A stretch of 22,124 nt of DNA from Acidobacteriaceae bacterium (GTDB lineage Bacteria > Acidobacteriota > Terriglobia > Terriglobales > SbA1), in the NCBI GenBank assembly GCA_003136335.1, contig PLEA01000365.1:1-22124 (forward strand). The letters run 5' to 3'. Shown in pieces: positions 6,553 to 13,905 of this stretch. The stretch's first letter is position 1. Each line of letters begins with the position of its first letter. The position numbers were made by a program, and so were the translations under genes. Under the pieces are notes generated by a model that worked only from the letters and a program-made list of their open reading frames with translations, made no database searches and was not told the origin of the DNA.

Positions 6553-8118
6553 ATGAATAAGGCTAAAGCGCGCTGCTCAGGGGTTCTGCGGTTGCTTGGG
6601 GCGGTTGGTCTGCTCGCCTTGCTGAATGGGGCGGTTTCTTCGCAGGCGCAAGATCAAGCTGCGCAGACTCCGGCTCAGGAACAGCAAGATCAAAAGCAGG
6701 CGGAGAAGAGTGTCCGCCCTACACAAGACCAGGCGCCGCAAACAAAGCCTTCCCAGTCGAAAGAAGACGATGAAGTCAAGATCACCCCGCGGCAAGCTGA
6801 GGAACTTTTCCATTCCGTCGACGAAATTCTGGAATTCGACAGTAAGCAGACCGGCCTGCCCATCAAGAAGGAAGTGAAGCGCAAGCTGACCAGCCGGGAC
6901 CAGGTCGTCTCCTATCTCACCAAGCATGTGAACGACGAGGATACGAAACGCCTGCGGCGGTCGGAACTGGTGCTAAAAAAGTTCGGACTGCTAACGCGCG
7001 ACTTCAATCTGGAAACATTCCTGGTTGCCCTGCTGCGGGAGGAAGTGGCGGGCTACTATGATCCAAAGACAAAAACCGTGAATTTGCTCGACTGGGTGCC
7101 CATGGAAGAGCAGGAGCCAGTGATGGCTCACGAGTTGATGCACGCGCTTCAGGATCAGTCGATTGGCCTGCAGAAGTGGATGAGGAAAGGCGAGAAAGAC
7201 CTGGGCGAAATCAGAAAAGATCCGACCCCTACCGACATCGAAAATGACGAGATGGATAATGCTCGCGAAGCCGTCATCGAGGGCCAGGCTCAAGCCATGA
7301 TGTTTCAATACGCCATGGCGCCGACCGGCCACTCGATCGCCAATTCTCCGGCGCTGGTGGACGCAATGGAAGACGAGACTCTCACTGGCACGCCCAGCAC
7401 GAAGGTATTCAATGATGCGCCCATATTCCTGAAAGAGTCGCTCACGTTTCCCTATAGCTATGGCATGGAGTTCGTGGTCAAACTGATGCAGAAAGGCGGC
7501 AAGGAGAAGGCGTTTGCCGCCGTTTTGAAAAATCCTCCGCACACCACGCGCCAGATTATGGAGCCTGAGACTTATTTGTCCGGCGAAAAGATCGAGCCCA
7601 TGCCTGTGCCCGACTTCAAGCACGACTTCAAGAATTATGAGAGGTTCGATATTGGCGCGATGGGTGAGTTCGACGTGGCCGTGCTGATCGAGCAATATGC
7701 GGGAAAGCCGTTGTCGAAGCATCTTTATCCGGAGTGGCGCGGCGGATATTACTACGCTGCCAAGCCCAAGCCGGATTACCAGTCGTCTGCGCCCGGCACG
7801 GCATCTCTGGGTTTGCTGTACGTGTCGCGCTGGTCCAGCGCCGACAAGGCCGCGGAGTTTGCGGAGATCTATGCGCGGTCGCTAAAGCAACGCTACAAGA
7901 AAGTGGATGAAGTAGGAGATCCCGCGCTGGATAATGCCGCACAGAACGTCGAATCCAAAACAGATGTCCTGAAGGGCCGCCACAGCTGGACCACCGAAGA
8001 CGGCCCGGTGGTGATCGAGGAAAAAGGCGATACCGTGCTCGTGAGTGAAGGCCTGGACGCGGCCACGACCTCAACGCTGGAGCGGGAAGTGTTCGGAGCG
8101 CCGTTAGCCCCGAAGTGA
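6553..8118 (+). CDS. Putative secreted zinc metallopeptidase (HELMH motif)
   Basis: A 521-residue protein I cannot place in a named peptidase family. A signal peptide is evident: basic MNKAKARC, hydrophobic core VLRLLGAVGLLALLNGAV, and a likely cut near SSQA-QD around residue 33. Residues 34-75 form a Gln/Lys/Pro-rich linker. The zinc motif is MAHELMHALQDQ (H193, E194, H197). The segment AREAVIEGQAQAM (237-249) places E243 (or E239) about 45 residues downstream as the likely third ligand, a gluzincin-type arrangement. Other motifs are EEVAGYYDPKT, FPYSYGMEFV and GRHSWTTEDG. The C-terminal part after about 400 looks like a separate alpha/beta module. It shares a divergent control region with a methyltransferase and ends in a probable terminator. 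Confidence 0.8.
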   Translation: MNKAKARCSGVLRLLGAVGLLALLNGAVSSQAQDQAAQTPAQEQQDQKQAEKSVRPTQDQAPQTKPSQSKEDDEVKITPRQAEELFHSVDEILEFDSKQTGLPIKKEVKRKLTSRDQVVSYLTKHVNDEDTKRLRRSELVLKKFGLLTRDFNLETFLVALLREEVAGYYDPKTKTVNLLDWVPMEEQEPVMAHELMHALQDQSIGLQKWMRKGEKDLGEIRKDPTPTDIENDEMDNAREAVIEGQAQAMMFQYAMAPTGHSIANSPALVDAMEDETLTGTPSTKVFNDAPIFLKESLTFPYSYGMEFVVKLMQKGGKEKAFAAVLKNPPHTTRQIMEPETYLSGEKIEPMPVPDFKHDFKNYERFDIGAMGEFDVAVLIEQYAGKPLSKHLYPEWRGGYYYAAKPKPDYQSSAPGTASLGLLYVSRWSSADKAAEFAEIYARSLKQRYKKVDEVGDPALDNAAQNVESKTDVLKGRHSWTTEDGPVVIEEKGDTVLVSEGLDAATTSTLEREVFGAPLAPK

Positions 8119-8124
8119 GCAATG

Positions 8125-8149
8125 AGCGACGCCGTCGCTACTTCTTTTT
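8125..8149 (+). terminator. Probable rho-independent terminator
   Basis: AGCGACG-C-CGTCGCT is a perfect 7-bp hairpin (8125-8139), followed by ACTTCTTTTT. Outer bases GAAGT (8112-8116) can also pair with ACTTC (8140-8144). It lies just after the metallopeptidase stop and overlaps the last codons of the convergent gene. The T-rich tail follows only in the plus direction. The loop is very small, so the real stem is probably 6 bp with a 3-base loop. Confidence 0.5.
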
Positions 8150-9403
8150 CCTGCTTTCTTTCTCATCCGGCAATTCGCCCAGAAAATGTTGTACCGTCGC
8201 CGCGACGGTGAATTGCCTGCCCTCGCGCTCGATGGTTAGTTTGCGCTCCTGGCCTGGAGTTCCTCCGAGCATGTTCCATACCTGTCCCATGGTCGATCCT
8301 TGAACCGGAATGCCGTCGACTGCGACGAGATGATCGTCGGGCTGCACGCCGTCCGGGCCAAGCGCCACGGATGGCTTTCCGTCGAAATCCGCGACGCCAA
8401 GGATCGTGGAGCGCCCGTCGTCTTCCGGGCGCAAGGTGAGGCCGATGACATCAAAGTCAGGAAAGTTGAACATGCGGCCAAACTCGAAGTAGACCGTCGA
8501 GTGGGCATAGTCAAGTCCGACTCGGTAGTTGAGCAATGCGTTCGAGCCGATCAAGCCAGCGGTCGGCGAGCCCGCGCTCTTTGCGAAGAAATCCATGCGG
8601 TCTTTCGGGAAGTCGACAACCACGACGTTTGCAAGGAACAGCGGCCCATACTGCACGCGGTCCACGCGCATCAGCTTCCGCTTGAGTTCGTCGTCGGTTC
8701 CCCACATGTTGGCCGGGCCTACCGCCCCGGTCATGTGTGGCCAATCCGCATGGGCCGCGGCGAGTTTGTCGAACAGTTCCTGTGAGAGACGGCTGATGCT
8801 GGCGCCTAGGTCGAGCGCGAGATCGTATTTCTTGTTCTCGATCCGGCTGGGGACCTGGATCAGGCCATTCTCAGCGTTGATTTGAACCTTGCCGCTGGGC
8901 CCTCTGAAATGAATCGTGCCAGGAGCGCCGATCGAAAGCTTGTAGCCAGGAAAGTCAATCAGGACGTCATAGTTGCGGAGGATGCTCGAGGGCAGGTTGA
9001 TCTCGACGCTCATGCCGGCGGCCAGCACCGAGGCCGCATTTACGGGCCTCAGCGGAATCTTCGCTTGCTTGACGCCCGCGAGAGAAATCTTCATCCCACC
9101 GACTGTGATCTCGGGCGGGGGAGGAGAAGAGCATTCCTGGTCATGGCAAGACACCGCGAGTCCCAGCAGCGTAGCCAGGCGGCGCGAAAGGTAGAGCTCG
9201 GGATTGCCGTTATCCACCCAGGCATGAACGCGCTCCGTAGAGCCGTTGGGGAGCGCGATGTCGGCATTGATGACAACGCGATCGTGATCGATGGCGGCCG
9301 GGACGGTGACCGAATTCGGCTCGGATTGGGGAGCCGGTTTGTTTTGTGCCGGGATGAAACCGCACAGCAGGAACCACGCGCCAGCTGCGATGCAAAACCT
9401 CAT
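8138..9403 (-). CDS. Secreted retropepsin-like aspartyl protease homologue with PDZ domain
   Basis: With the ATG at 9403 the protein is 421 residues and starts with a signal peptide (MRFCIAAGAWFLLCGFIPAQ). A longer frame to 9490 would bury the signal, so it is rejected. Two retropepsin-like lobes follow. The first has AWVDNGNPELYLS (Asp64), the second LALDLGASISRLS (Asp198). Each aspartate is kept, but the usual Thr/Ser of Asp-Thr-Gly is Asn or Leu. A family-like segment AGLIGSNALLNYRVGLDY (282-299) and a hydrophobic strand follow. Residues about 350-404 form a PDZ domain (GVQPDDHLVAVDGIPVQG). It may be a catalytically weak protease or a binding protein in the envelope. TACAAT stands 7 bases before the ATG. 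Confidence 0.82.
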   Translation of the reverse strand: MRFCIAAGAWFLLCGFIPAQNKPAPQSEPNSVTVPAAIDHDRVVINADIALPNGSTERVHAWVDNGNPELYLSRRLATLLGLAVSCHDQECSSPPPPEITVGGMKISLAGVKQAKIPLRPVNAASVLAAGMSVEINLPSSILRNYDVLIDFPGYKLSIGAPGTIHFRGPSGKVQINAENGLIQVPSRIENKKYDLALDLGASISRLSQELFDKLAAAHADWPHMTGAVGPANMWGTDDELKRKLMRVDRVQYGPLFLANVVVVDFPKDRMDFFAKSAGSPTAGLIGSNALLNYRVGLDYAHSTVYFEFGRMFNFPDFDVIGLTLRPEDDGRSTILGVADFDGKPSVALGPDGVQPDDHLVAVDGIPVQGSTMGQVWNMLGGTPGQERKLTIEREGRQFTVAATVQHFLGELPDEKESRKKK

Positions 9404-9404
9404 G

Positions 9405-9417
9405 CTACAAATTGTAG
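9405..9417 (-). promoter_or_regulatory. -10-like element inside a short palindrome
   Basis: CTACAA-A-TTGTAG is a 13-base palindrome directly before the aspartyl-protease-like start. On the minus strand it contains TACAAT, whose last base is 7 bases from the ATG. No Shine-Dalgarno is present, so transcription probably begins at or near the start codon. No good -35 was seen. Confidence 0.4.
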
Positions 9418-9500
9418 CGCCAGTTGCTCTGCCGTTCGCGACGCGCGCAGCAGCAAGAATACTCTGTCGCTGGGGCGCGGGACCGCGCATTCACCTCCTG

Positions 9501-9546
9501 TATAATCACGAGTTTGACCTGCCACGCGCAAGCGTTCTGGAGGGGG
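9501..9546 (+). promoter_or_regulatory. mtnP -10 element and ribosome binding site
   Basis: A perfect TATAAT lies at 9501-9506. A strong Shine-Dalgarno, GGAGGGGG, lies at 9539-9546 and decides the TTG start at 9548, because no ATG or GTG is available before the IGIVGGSGLY core of the protein. The leader would be about 35 bases. A matching -35 box is not obvious. Confidence 0.6.
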
Positions 9547-9547
9547 A

Positions 9548-10411
9548 TTGGCACAGGCGGAAATCGGAATTGTCGGCGGCAGCGGGCTGTACTCCATGCC
9601 CGGGCTGAGCAAGGTGAAGGAAGTGCGGGTGAAAACGCCGTTTGGCGCGCCGTCCGACGCCTACGTGTGCGGCTCGCTGGAGGGACGCAAGGTGGCGTTT
9701 CTTGCTCGCCATGGACGCGGCCATCGCATTCTGCCCAGTGAGCTGAACTTTCGCGCCAACATTCACGGGTTCAAGCAGCTGGGGATCGAGCGCATCGTTT
9801 CCATCTCGGCTGTCGGATCGCTGAAGGAAGAACATAAGCCGCTGGACTTCGTCATCCCCGATCAATTTTTTGATCGAACGCGGCATCGCGTGGATACGTT
9901 TTTCGGCGGCGGCGTGGTGGCGCACATCGCCTTCGCCGACCCCATCTGCGCGGAAATGTCAGGAGTGGTCGAGTCTGCGTGCAAAACAGTCGGCGTCATT
10001 GGCAAGCGGGGCGGAACGTACCTGTGCATGGAAGGTCCTCAGTTTTCCACCAAGGCCGAGTCGAACGTATATCGCGGCCTGGGCATGGACGTGATTGGCA
10101 TGACCAACCTGCAGGAGGCTAAGCTGGCGCGCGAGGCGGAGCTCTGTTATGTAACGGTCGCCATGGTGACGGATTATGACTGCTGGCATCCGCATCACGA
10201 TTCGGTGACGGTCGATCAAATCGTTGCCGTGCTGCTCAAAAATGCGGAGAACGCCACGAAAGTTGTCCGTGAGACGGTGTCCGCAATGCCGCGCCTACGC
10301 TCGTGCAAATGTGCATCGGCTCTTGCCCACGCCATCCTGACGGATCACAAAAAGATTCCCGCAGCGACGAAGAAAAAGTTGAAGCTGATTCTCGGGAAGT
10401 ACGTGAAGTAA
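9548..10411 (+). CDS. mtnP: S-methyl-5'-thioadenosine phosphorylase
   Basis: A 287-residue cytoplasmic phosphorylase that cleaves methylthioadenosine with phosphate to adenine and methylthioribose-1-phosphate, clearing a by-product of polyamine and other SAM-derived pathways. Family motifs are IGIVGGSGLY (6-15), ARHGRGH (53-59), PSELNFRANI (63-72), MEGPQFSTKAES (161-172), MTNLQEAKLARE (185-196) and TDYDCWH (208-214). The last is typical of methylthioadenosine rather than inosine/guanosine phosphorylases. It starts with TTG behind a strong ribosome site. A PfkB-type kinase follows 55 bases downstream on the same strand and is probably co-transcribed. No other methionine-salvage genes (mtnA, mtnB, mtnC) are in the window. 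Confidence 0.92.
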   Translation: MAQAEIGIVGGSGLYSMPGLSKVKEVRVKTPFGAPSDAYVCGSLEGRKVAFLARHGRGHRILPSELNFRANIHGFKQLGIERIVSISAVGSLKEEHKPLDFVIPDQFFDRTRHRVDTFFGGGVVAHIAFADPICAEMSGVVESACKTVGVIGKRGGTYLCMEGPQFSTKAESNVYRGLGMDVIGMTNLQEAKLAREAELCYVTVAMVTDYDCWHPHHDSVTVDQIVAVLLKNAENATKVVRETVSAMPRLRSCKCASALAHAILTDHKKIPAATKKKLKLILGKYVK

Positions 10412-10466
10412 GAGGTTTTTTACTAACCACTGATCAGCACCAATACCCAAGGAGCCAAGAGACAGG

Positions 10467-11390
10467 ATGAGCATTCTTGTAGTCGGTTCGGTTGCGTTTG
10501 ATGACGTCACGTCGCCCTCGGGTAGCGTGAAGAATATTTTGGGCGGGGCGGCCACTTACTTTTCCCTGGCGGCAAGTTATTTCACACAAGTGCGTGTCGT
10601 GGCCGTGGTCGGCGAGGACTTTGGCGCCGCGCAGGAGCAGGTCTTCCGCCAGCACGGCATCGACACCCGCGGCCTGGAGCGTGCCAAAGGCAAGACGTTC
10701 CGCTGGGGCGGTTCCTATACCGACAATCTTAACGAAGCCAAGACGAACTTCACCGATCTGAATGTGTTCGAGACTTTTCAGCCTCGCATTCCGAAGGAGT
10801 ACGCGGATACCGAGTTTCTTTTTCTGGCGAATATTCAGCCGACCCTGCAGGCGGATGTGAGGCGCAAGATGAACAGCGTGCGCCTGACGGGATGCGACAC
10901 CATGAATTACTGGATTAAAGGCGCGCTTCAGGAACTCAAGGAAACGTTGAAGCTCGTGAATGTCCTGCTGATCAATGATACAGAAGCGAAGATGCTCGCG
11001 GGCGAAACCAACCTGCCGCGAGCCGCGAACAAAGTGCTGGCCATGGGTCCGCAGGCGCTGGTTATCAAGCACGGGGAATACGGTGCGACCATTTTCTTTC
11101 GCGCGGGAACGTTCGGCATCGGACATCATCCGTTTCGCGCTCCGGCGCTGCCCATCGAAGAGGTAAAAGATCCGACGGGCGCGGGCGATTCCTTCGCCGG
11201 CGGATTTATGGGCTACCTGGCATCGCAACAAGAATTAAACCGCCAGGTGCTGAAGCGTGCCCTCTTCTACGGCGGGGTCATGGGGTCATTCGCGGTCGAG
11301 CGTTTCGGTACGGAGCGCCTGCAGTCGCTGACCCGCGAGGAGATCGACGCGCGCTTTCAAATCTTTCGCGAACTCACGCACCTTGAGTAG
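10467..11390 (+). CDS. PfkB-family sugar/nucleoside kinase
   Basis: A 307-residue ribokinase-fold enzyme. The N-terminal PfkB signature is seen as GGAATYFSLA (26-35), and the anion-hole/catalytic motif DPTGAGDSFAGGF runs 235-247 with the base Asp241. A short beta-lid region contains FRWGGSYTDNLNEAKTNF. Substrate cannot be read from sequence; adenosine, ribose or another sugar are possible. Its place right behind mtnP suggests a role in purine or methylthioribose salvage, though MtnP already makes the 1-phosphate, so a nucleoside such as adenosine is the more sensible guess. The start ATG has a weak purine-rich site (GGAGCCAAGAGACAGG) upstream. Confidence 0.88.
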   Translation: MSILVVGSVAFDDVTSPSGSVKNILGGAATYFSLAASYFTQVRVVAVVGEDFGAAQEQVFRQHGIDTRGLERAKGKTFRWGGSYTDNLNEAKTNFTDLNVFETFQPRIPKEYADTEFLFLANIQPTLQADVRRKMNSVRLTGCDTMNYWIKGALQELKETLKLVNVLLINDTEAKMLAGETNLPRAANKVLAMGPQALVIKHGEYGATIFFRAGTFGIGHHPFRAPALPIEEVKDPTGAGDSFAGGFMGYLASQQELNRQVLKRALFYGGVMGSFAVERFGTERLQSLTREEIDARFQIFRELTHLE

Positions 11391-11429
11391 TCTGCTGCGA
11401 GGGACCGGTCGTTTTTCGGACAATCGTTT

Positions 11430-13118
11430 GTGCCCAAGAAAATGAAGAACGCGCCGCCCAGTTCTCCCTGGGACTCCGAGGTCCGGCTGCTGATTTGGCT
11501 TGCGACCTGCATCTCTGTTTTTTCCTTCCTTTTCTATTTCCAGCACGGCGATGTGTTGCTCTATGGGGACGCCGTTGCCCACATCAACATCGCGCGTCGC
11601 GTCTTCGATTCGAAAACCCCCGGCCTGCTGCAATTGGGAACTGTCTGGCTGCCCCTGCCGCACCTGCTGATGATTCCTTTCCTGATCGCCGAGGAAATGT
11701 GGCAGCGGGGTGTGGGCGGCTCGATTCCGTCGATGGTGGCGTATGTATTTGGCGTGATCGGAATGTTCCGTCTGGTTCGCGGCGCTCTCTCCCGCGGCAT
11801 CGACCCGGATCGGGCCGCTCGGGTTGCCGCGTGGACAGCAGCGTTAGTGTATGCGGCGAACCCAAATCTGATCTACATGCAGACCACCGCCATGGGGGAA
11901 GCTCTGTATCTGGCGCTCTTTATTTGGTCGGTCGTCTATGTCGGCGAGTGCCTGCGCGGGGATGCGAAGGCCCTCACGAAATGCGGATTGTGTCTGGCTG
12001 CGGCTTGTTTGACGCGCTATGACGGATGGTTCCTTGCGACAACAATCGCGGCAACAGTTCTATTGTTCAGCCTGCGCTCGGATAATGTCGCCGCGCCGAG
12101 GTTTTCCGCACCGCGGATTTCGCGAGCAACAGTCGTGAAATTCGTCTTGATCACCGCGGCCGCACCATCACTCTGGATCGCTTATAACGGAATCGTTTAT
12201 CGCAATCCCCTCGAGTTTGCGAATGGGCCCTATTCAGCAAAGGCGATTGAACGCAGGACGGAGAATTCTGGGAATCAGGGACATCCCGGCAGTGGCAATC
12301 CAGTGCTGGCCGGGATGTATTTCCTAAAATCCGCCGAAGTCAACCTGGCAGAAAACAAATGGCTGCAGCGTGCCTGGATCTTGATCGCGGTCGCGGGCGT
12401 GATGGCCGCGGCGTTGATTCGTCGCCCGCAATCAAGCATGGACGGACAATGTTCTCGCGGCGAGTGGCTGCCTCTCCTATTCTTGCTCGTGCCCTTGCCC
12501 TTTTATGCGCTGTCGGTGGCCTATGGAGGCGTTCCGATCTTCGTCCCAACGTGGTGGCCATTTTCTCATTACAACGTGCGTTACGGATTGCAGTTGCTCC
12601 CGGGCTTCGCCGCGGCGCTCGCTAACTTCGTGCATCTAGCCGTGCGGTCCACAAGGTGGAACCGGCGGCTGCGCGTGGCGTGTGTGCTCGGCGTATTCGC
12701 ACTGGTGATTGCAAGCTATGCTTTAATCTGGCGCACGGTGCCGGTTTCATTGAAGGAAGCTCAACTCAACATGCGCACGCGGAATCAACTCGAAACTGAG
12801 CTCGCGATCTGGCTCCGAAAGCTGCCGCCTAATTCCACTTTGCTCATGTACTTGGGAGATCACGTGGGCGCAGTGCAGCAGGCCGGGATTCCGCTCAAGC
12901 GGGTGATCAATGAAGGCAATCACCACACGTGGAAACGACCCGCCGACCCCGATGGTTTGTGGGAGGAAGCTCTGGCGGATCCCGCTCGATACGCCGATTA
13001 TGTGGTGGCCTTCGAGGGCGACCGTGTGTGGGAGGCAGTACAGGCCCGGCATCTGGAGGCACTAGTGGAAATCCATACCACGGGGCAAGCGCGCGCCATT
13101 CTCTACCGCGCCCGGTAA
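11430..13118 (+). CDS. GT-C-like membrane glycosyltransferase
   Basis: A 562-residue polytopic membrane protein resembling the dolichyl-phosphate-mannose-type/ArnT-like superfamily. These enzymes move a sugar from a lipid-phosphate carrier to a protein or lipid on the outer face of the inner membrane. The first membrane segment is about 19-38. An acidic motif in the first external loop, YGDAVAHIN (45-53, Asp47), matches the usual catalytic position. About nine or more hydrophobic segments follow, and a soluble C-terminal tail starts near 450. GTG at 11430 gives MPKKMKNAPP; an ATG at 11442 is an equally plausible start because neither has a good ribosome site. Donor and acceptor are unknown. 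It follows the PfkB gene by 39 bases. Confidence 0.75.
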   Translation: MPKKMKNAPPSSPWDSEVRLLIWLATCISVFSFLFYFQHGDVLLYGDAVAHINIARRVFDSKTPGLLQLGTVWLPLPHLLMIPFLIAEEMWQRGVGGSIPSMVAYVFGVIGMFRLVRGALSRGIDPDRAARVAAWTAALVYAANPNLIYMQTTAMGEALYLALFIWSVVYVGECLRGDAKALTKCGLCLAAACLTRYDGWFLATTIAATVLLFSLRSDNVAAPRFSAPRISRATVVKFVLITAAAPSLWIAYNGIVYRNPLEFANGPYSAKAIERRTENSGNQGHPGSGNPVLAGMYFLKSAEVNLAENKWLQRAWILIAVAGVMAAALIRRPQSSMDGQCSRGEWLPLLFLLVPLPFYALSVAYGGVPIFVPTWWPFSHYNVRYGLQLLPGFAAALANFVHLAVRSTRWNRRLRVACVLGVFALVIASYALIWRTVPVSLKEAQLNMRTRNQLETELAIWLRKLPPNSTLLMYLGDHVGAVQQAGIPLKRVINEGNHHTWKRPADPDGLWEEALADPARYADYVVAFEGDRVWEAVQARHLEALVEIHTTGQARAILYRAR

Positions 13119-13154
13119 TCACGCAGGTAACGCGAGACCGCAGCAGTCCGATGA

Positions 13155-13160
13155 TAGAAT
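13155..13160 (+). promoter_or_regulatory. Possible -10 element before mgtC
   Basis: TAGAAT lies 40 bases before the mgtC ATG in the 82-base gap after the glycosyltransferase. It may begin the transcript of the six-gene cluster downstream. No strong -35 accompanies it, and GGAGGCC at 13170 is too far from the ATG to act as its ribosome site. Confidence 0.3.
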
Positions 13161-13200
13161 CCGGCCATCGGAGGCCTGCCTTTAGCGGGCGTGTGACTCA

Positions 13201-13905
13201 ATGACCTGGCAACATTTTGTCGATTTGCTGCGCTGGGAGATGGCAAGCGGAGCCGTCGGCGGTTCGATCACGCGTCTGGCAGTGGCGGCGATTCTCGGCG
13301 GGCTGATCGGCCTGGAGCGCGAGTTCAAACACCGAGCGGCTGGTCTGCGCACCAACATGTTCATTTGTTTTGGGGCGGCGATGTTCACGCTTCTTTCCGA
13401 GAGGCTGGCGGGCGTCCCGTCGGATGCGGCTAGAATTGCGGCGCAGATTATCCCTGGCATCGGCTTCATTGGCGCGGGCTCGATTCTGCACACGCGCGGG
13501 CTTACCACGGGCCTGACCACGGCGGCCACGCTGTTCGTGGTGGCCTCGGTCGGAATGGCCGCCGGCGGCGGCCTTTACCTGACGGCCATGTTCGCCACCG
13601 GATTGGTGCTGCTGGCTCTGTTTGCGCTGGGTCACATGGAAGAAACGTTCAACATCAAGTTGCTGATGATGACCTATGAAGTTACCGGCGCTAGCGTCGA
13701 AGTGATCAGCAACGAGGTCAATCGCATCCTGGAAAGTCATCATCGGCTGATGAAAAACATGTGCAGCGGCAACACGGACCAGCACGTCCGCATGCAGTTC
13801 GATGTGGAGGGCTGCAGCCGCGAGCAAAAGGAATTGCTGCAGCAATTGAAAGTGTCGAATGTACTGCTTGCCGCGACTTCCCTCGGCCGGGTGGACCCAG
13901 AGTGA
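13201..13905 (+). CDS. MgtC/SapB family membrane protein
   Basis: A 234-residue inner-membrane protein. The MgtC signature includes GGLIGLEREFKHRAAGLRTN (33-52, with GLERE at 37-41) and GIGFIGAGSI (86-95). Four to five hydrophobic segments span residues 25-135. The C-terminal 90 residues are soluble and look like the ACT-like domain found in longer members. MgtC proteins affect magnesium homeostasis, F-ATPase control and survival in some pathogens, but most environmental members have no tested role. Its stop overlaps the GTG start of dapF by 4 bases, so it heads the peptidoglycan-related operon. No magnesium riboswitch is recognisable in the 82-base leader. Confidence 0.9.
   Translation: MTWQHFVDLLRWEMASGAVGGSITRLAVAAILGGLIGLEREFKHRAAGLRTNMFICFGAAMFTLLSERLAGVPSDAARIAAQIIPGIGFIGAGSILHTRGLTTGLTTAATLFVVASVGMAAGGGLYLTAMFATGLVLLALFALGHMEETFNIKLLMMTYEVTGASVEVISNEVNRILESHHRLMKNMCSGNTDQHVRMQFDVEGCSREQKELLQQLKVSNVLLAATSLGRVDPE

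Noticed and set aside
6991..7722. 243-codon minus-strand open frame inside the metallopeptidase gene
   Set aside because: No family features, and it is fully contained opposite a frame with signal peptide and zinc motif.
10412..10466. Terminator between mtnP and the PfkB kinase gene
   Set aside because: Only a weak 5-bp AGTAA/TTACT pairing around a T-run is present; the T-run sits in the loop rather than after the stem.
13761..13901. Upstream extension of dapF
   Set aside because: It lies entirely in another frame of mgtC. The GTG at 13902, overlapping the mgtC stop, gives the normal DapF N terminus.
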